Origin: Musa acuminata AAA Group
Lineage: Eukaryota; Streptophyta; Magnoliopsida; Zingiberales; Musaceae
Assembly: GCF_036884655.1 (NCBI RefSeq)
Contig: NC_088347.1
Coordinates: 16,574,501 to 16,638,500 of the forward strand
DNA: 64,000 nt
Reading direction: 5' to 3'
This document shows, in pieces, positions 59,567 through 64,000 of this stretch (positions within the stretch are counted from its first letter, which is position 1; every line of letters starts with the position of its first letter). A program made the translations under genes and the position numbers. Below the pieces are notes generated by a model that worked only from the letters and a program-made list of their open reading frames with translations, did no database searches and had not been told where the DNA came from.

Positions 59567-59585
59567 ATCTCCCCCTTTTTTATGA
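59567..59585 (-). other. PPT of minus-strand Sirevirus
   Basis: Plus strand ATCTCCCCCTTTTTTATGA; its complement is the family PPT. Confidence 0.85.
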
Positions 59586-60079
59586 TATGACAATAAATTG
59601 ATGACGGATTTAATGATACGGGGGGTGACGTAGAATGGGGGGGTGTAGAATAGATTTCAAAAGAAAACTGATGGCACAGTTTTTTTGGATAGAAAATGAA
59701 TGAACTCGCAAAAAAAAGTTAACAATATAATCATATTTGCTAGAATGAGTTTTCCTTACAGAAAAGGAGAGAACTCATGAAGCAACTTTGGTAAAACTGA
59801 TAAATTGCTCACTACCAAGTTTAAAAACAAAAAGGGATACAGAAAGATCACCACCCGAAGGATAATAAACAAGGATACAGAACTGAAAGCAAAAGACTCA
59901 CCACTCAAGGACGCATCCAAGAGATACAGAGTTCAAGAGAGCAATCCAAGAGAGCTTTTGCCAATATCCTTAGTTTCTAAAGTCCTTTCTAAGCCCTAAA
60001 CACCAAAATAAATACTAGTGCATGAAACAACCCTTCATGCACAGGGAATTTTGAAATTAAGTATTTTACAGCTACTAAC
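59586..60079 (-). mobile_element. Sirevirus internal remnant or unassigned DNA
   Basis: Noncoding. The first bases continue the Sirevirus 3' region; the rest, rich in 'aagagatacagagttcaag'-like stretches, has no match I recognise. Cut by Reina-3 at 60080. Confidence 0.4.
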
Positions 60080-60424
60080 TGTTAGGACTCTAGCTTGGAG
60101 AGTCCTAATTGAGAGGGACATTCATGTAAAACCTACCTATGCTGACCCCTATTAAAGAGGTGAAGAGGCCGGCTAGGGTTAGGAGGTTGTTTCTTAGAGA
60201 AGAATTAGGAGTTGTAAAGGAATAAGAGTCTTGAGTAGGAGTCCTATTAGGAGTTGGTTAGAAGTAGGAGTCTTGAGTAGGAGTCCTCTTTTCATAAGCA
60301 ATAGATGAATCTTTTCTGTAGCCTTTGAGTAGCAACTTGGAGGGAGGAACCCTTATAGTATTCCAAGGAGGCCGATCCCCTATAGAGATCAACCCCAAGT
60401 TTAGAATCCGCAAGGGTTCTAACA
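60080..60424 (+). repeat. Reina-3 5' LTR, internally deleted
   Basis: Same ends as the other Reina LTRs. Only one terminal repeat unit is left, the middle is rearranged, and the TATAAATA motif is lost. Confidence 0.82.
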
Positions 60425-61762
60425 CTCATCACTATGCATCAGAGCAGCGTTCTTGGTGTCTCGCTGCCCTTCCACAGCCATCCATTAGCCCTCCACAACT
60501 GCCCAAAGCAATTCCCATAATTGCTTAAAAGATCGTTGCTAAATTCTGCTATCATCTCCACCACCGTGGATCATCATTTGATCTCTCCGTGAATTGCAAC
60601 AGATTCTGGTTTCCTACCTTACTACTGCTGCAATTTAGTTATCCTTATTCAAAAATCTAAAAAAAAATTGTTCCTATATTGCTGCATAAGCTTTTCATCA
60701 CAAAGTTTTCATCTCTACGACGAAAGATACATTGCATAATTCCAACCGCATAGCACTATCTGTTTGATCTTACTACGGTGTATTTTTATCCAAATTTGTA
60801 CAAAATTTTTATGACATCTTTGACACTTCCTAACAGCAGATTTTCCTTTAGTTTTGTTAAAAAATTCTCAATATAAACTATTGATCTTTTACGTCTAATC
60901 TGTTATAATTGAAAATCTGCATTATAATATTTCAGCCACGTAGCACTATTTGTTTGATCTTGATACAATGTTTTTTCTATCCAAACCTCTCTGAAATTTT
61001 TATGATAGCTTTGATACTTCCTAAAGTAGATTTTCCTATGGTTTTGTCAAAAAATTCTTAATATAAATTACTGATCTTTTATGTCTAATCTGCTACACTT
61101 GAAAATCTGTACTACAGAAAATTTCAGCCGCATATTGTTGCCTTAACCAATTTATTTACAATCTTTTTTGATTGAAATTTTTTATACACTTTATAAATTA
61201 TCTTGGATTTCATTTAATATTGATTTATTAAGGAATTTATCTCTAAAAATGATTTTGTGTTGCTACAAATTTTCGTCGCAAACTGTTGAAATTTTTCGAC
61301 GAGAATTCTACTATCGCAACTTGCACCAATTTTGTTGCTATTATACTGCCAAAATTTTCTTGATTAAATTGAATATCCTTGCTATTATATAAACTGAAAT
61401 TTTGCTATCAATTCTCTCCTCAAATCTCTCAAGTTTTTGGTGGAAATTTTGTCGAGATACTGCTATTTCTTCGACGACAATTCTGCTCTTACAAGACAGC
61501 ACATACTTGCAGCAACTTCCACTGATTTCTATCAAACCTTTGCTGCCATCTACCACAGATCGAAAACTTTCATCCATAGCCCTAAAACTTCACTAAACCA
61601 CACCCTCAAACTGCACCCAAAATAGCCACAAAACAAGCCTAAACCATAGCCTACATCCACCAATCCACCAACCCTTTCGACCATCACCTCTCTTAACCAA
61701 TACATGCCTTTAACCCGATAACAAAAGAGAGATTTTAACATCACAGATTTGCGGCATATACT

Positions 61763-64000
61763 ATGGCATCTAAAGAGGTAATCAATGCTAAATTTGAAGC
61801 CTTTGAGGCACGAATGGAGGATAAGATTTAGACACTCTTTACCGAACTCAGATTCAGTCGACCACTAAGCCCGAAGAAATCACATCAAGGAGAGAGCTTT
61901 ACCCAATTGCACCAAGCCCAAAGATATGACTTCCAAGCTAGAGGAAGCTCTATGACTAACCCAAATGAGGATAAACTTCCCTAAATGGGAAGAAGGAGAC
62001 TCGATTTGTTGGATCTCGCGCACAGAGCAATATTTTTGGTACCATAAAACCGCAGACGCATCTACGGTGAAAATTGCACCTATACATCTTGAAGGGGATG
62101 TCATATAGTGGTTTGACTGGTTTAAACATACTCATGGAGTCCTCTCATGATGACAATTCAAAGAAGGACTGCTAATCCACTTCGGACCAACCGATTACGA
62201 GAACATTGATGGGAAACTAGGTTTAAAAGGTTATCTAATCAAAGAAGATCCGACAAACCTCCACCATTCAGGAGTACCAAACCAAGTTTAAAAGGTTATC
62301 TAATCAAAATTATGATTGGTCTCAAAAAAAGCTATTGGGGACCTTCATTGAGAACTTGAAGTCGGAGATCCGGGGAGAAGTTAAAGTATAACAACCGTAC
62401 ACGCTTATGGCAGCCATCTCTTTCGCACGACATCAAGAGGAGCAATTAAACCATGAAGCTCGGAGGACTAAAGTCGCTCCTCAACCAGCAATATTGAAGC
62501 CCTCAGCCCCCCCTACTATCGACGGAGCCTCTACACCAAAGAGGTTAACAAGAGAAGAGCTTCGAGAGCGATATGCGAAGGGGTTATGTTGGCATTGCGA
62601 CGAGCCGTGGAGCCATGAGCATTGCTGTAGTAAAGGGAGACTTCTTATGATTGAACTAGTAGAAGAAGAGGTCATTGAACATCCAGAAGAGAGCCTTGAA
62701 CATGAAGAGAAAGATATAGAAGAAGAGACACAACCGACCAAAGTTACGGTACATGCACTAGCCGGTTACTCAAACCCGTAAACGATGAAAGTTGGAGGCC
62801 TTCTCAAACAACAACCGATCACTGTTCTCATCGACACGGGCAGAACTAATAACTTCCTAAATAGTAAGGTTGCTGTCCAGATGGGCCTTACCTATCGAGA
62901 ATTGCAGCAGGTTTGATGTTAAGATTGCCAATGGACGGATTTTGAAGTGTAAGTGTAGGTGCCCGCAGATAAAACTGTTGCTGCAGGACCAAGAGATAAT
63001 TGCATATTTCTTCCTCCTCCCTCTTGATGATCATGTGGCCATGCTTAGAATTAAATAGTTGACAACATTAGGTGATGTTTCTTGGAATTTTATGCAACTA
63101 ATTATGAAATTTTATAGTAAGGAGAAATAGGTGATACTACATGGGAAACGTGGGGGCGACGTAACGATGATTTGCATATAACAAATGGAGAAGGTTTTGC
63201 ATAAAGCATGCAGGGGATTTTTGGTACAACTTGAGCAGCAAACTAAGGGAGAGCCAATAGAATTTGAAGATCCAAACCTACTTCCTTTGTTTGCTGAATT
63301 TTCAGATATATTTGATAAACTGCACAACCTACCTCTTACCCGTCGGCATGATCATTATATAATGATTCTTCCAAGCAAACCTCCAGCAAATACTCGATCA
63401 TATCAGTATCTACATCTCCATAAGGATGAAATAGAAAGGATTGTAAAAGAGATGCTCGAAACATGAGTTATTCGGTCAAGTTACAACCTCTACTCTTCAC
63501 CGGTGCTACTCGTACGAAAGAAGGATGGAACATGGCGATTGTATGTTGACTACCAAGCTCTCAATGGCATAACTATCAAGGACAAATATCCTATTCGAAT
63601 AGGAGATAAATTGCTAGATGAAAGGGAGCACAAATCTTCACAAAGCTGGACCTTTGATCCAGGAATCATCAAATATAAGTGTATGAAGAAGACATACTGA
63701 AAACCACCTTTTGAACACATTACAACCACTATGAATTTTTACTTTCTTCAACATAAGGTGGAATATCTTAGGCATATCATATCAGAGGAAGGTGTGGTGG
63801 TAGACCCCTTCAAAATTGGAACAATGCAAAACTAGCCGACCCCGAGGAACATAAAATTGCTACATGACTTTCTGGGTTTAATAGGCTACTGCCGCAAGTT
63901 TGTGAAAAACTATGAAAAGATAAGTGTACTACTTACTTCTTTACTGAAAAATGATGTCTTCCAATGGTTGGACAAAGCCTCCGCTGCCTTCGACAAACTT
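61763..64000 (+). pseudogene. gag-pol: Reina-3 Gag-Pol, decayed, partial
   Basis: ATG at 61763 (MASKEVINAKFEAFEAR) followed by stops and several indels. A ~66-base segment holding 'aaaggttatctaatcaaa' is duplicated near 62220-62310. Recognisable parts: knuckle CWHCDEPWSHEHCC (about 62588-62630, altered near its end), protease DTGRTNNF (about 62837) and the RT start KKDGTWRLYVDY (63518). The same scrambled RT segment as in Reina-1 and Reina-2 follows (63618-63740), then the EYL-HIISEEG block. The frame carries a stop at 63698. Confidence 0.82.

Larger units (their letters stand above)
60080..64000 (+). mobile_element. Ty3/gypsy Reina copy 3, running off the window
   Basis: 5' LTR 60080-60424 (345 bp, internal deletion), a PBS-like stretch that keeps GCATCAGAGCAGC near 60445, a leader with two ~190-base repeats (marks near 60749, 60939 and 61129), then decayed gag-pol to the edge. 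The most degraded of the three copies; the 3' LTR and TSD are outside the window. Confidence 0.85.

Noticed and set aside
59805..59999. Short lysine-rich ORF
   Set aside because: 64 codons in low-complexity DNA next to a PPT, with no recognisable motif.

Overview
This window looks like heterochromatic, intergenic plant nuclear DNA. I see no host protein gene, tRNA, rRNA or CRISPR. Nearly all of the 64 kb is LTR retrotransposon sequence, much of it nested. The lineages recognised are Ty1/copia Sirevirus (SIRE/Maximus-like), Ty3/gypsy Tekay/Del chromovirus, Ty3/gypsy Galadriel chromovirus (Monkey-like), Ty3/gypsy Reina, and one LTR family that I could not classify (called T here). A Galadriel element beside many Sireviruses suggests a monocot, perhaps banana/Ensete (Musaceae). 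That is inference; no species marker was seen.

Layout. 1-9.5 kb: the 3' end of a Sirevirus running in from the left, several rearranged Sirevirus LTR pieces, and a truncated Sirevirus (LTR, PBS, gag, RT) that has lost protease and integrase. 9.5-23.5 kb: a Sirevirus gag relic split by a 10.2 kb Tekay element (10871-21035, TSD TTGGT), then Sirevirus 3' noncoding DNA and a minus-strand Reina-like relic. 23.5-37.6 kb: a Sirevirus LTR split by a 6.4 kb Galadriel element (24563-30988). It is followed by a plus-strand gag, a facing minus-strand gag, a pol tail and another Sirevirus LTR. 37.6-58.2 kb: T-family LTRs invaded by Reina copies (38263-43791 minus, TSD CCTTG; 48796-54193 plus, TSD GTTCA) and by Sirevirus LTRs, including a solo LTR with TSD GATAA. 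58.2-64 kb: a minus-strand Sirevirus 3' LTR with its PPT, then a third Reina copy that runs off the window.

How the parts relate. All polyproteins are broken, many by premature stops that fit C-to-T transitions. Two results stand out. First, all three Reina copies share the same RT lesion: an out-of-frame RT segment and loss of the catalytic YxDD region. The two complete copies still carry perfect target-site duplications, so a defective, non-autonomous Reina lineage appears to have been mobilised in trans. Second, two Sirevirus gag copies face each other downstream of an LTR promoter (31.1-33.8 kb). A read-through transcript would fold into a long hairpin and could feed small-RNA silencing of the active Sirevirus family.
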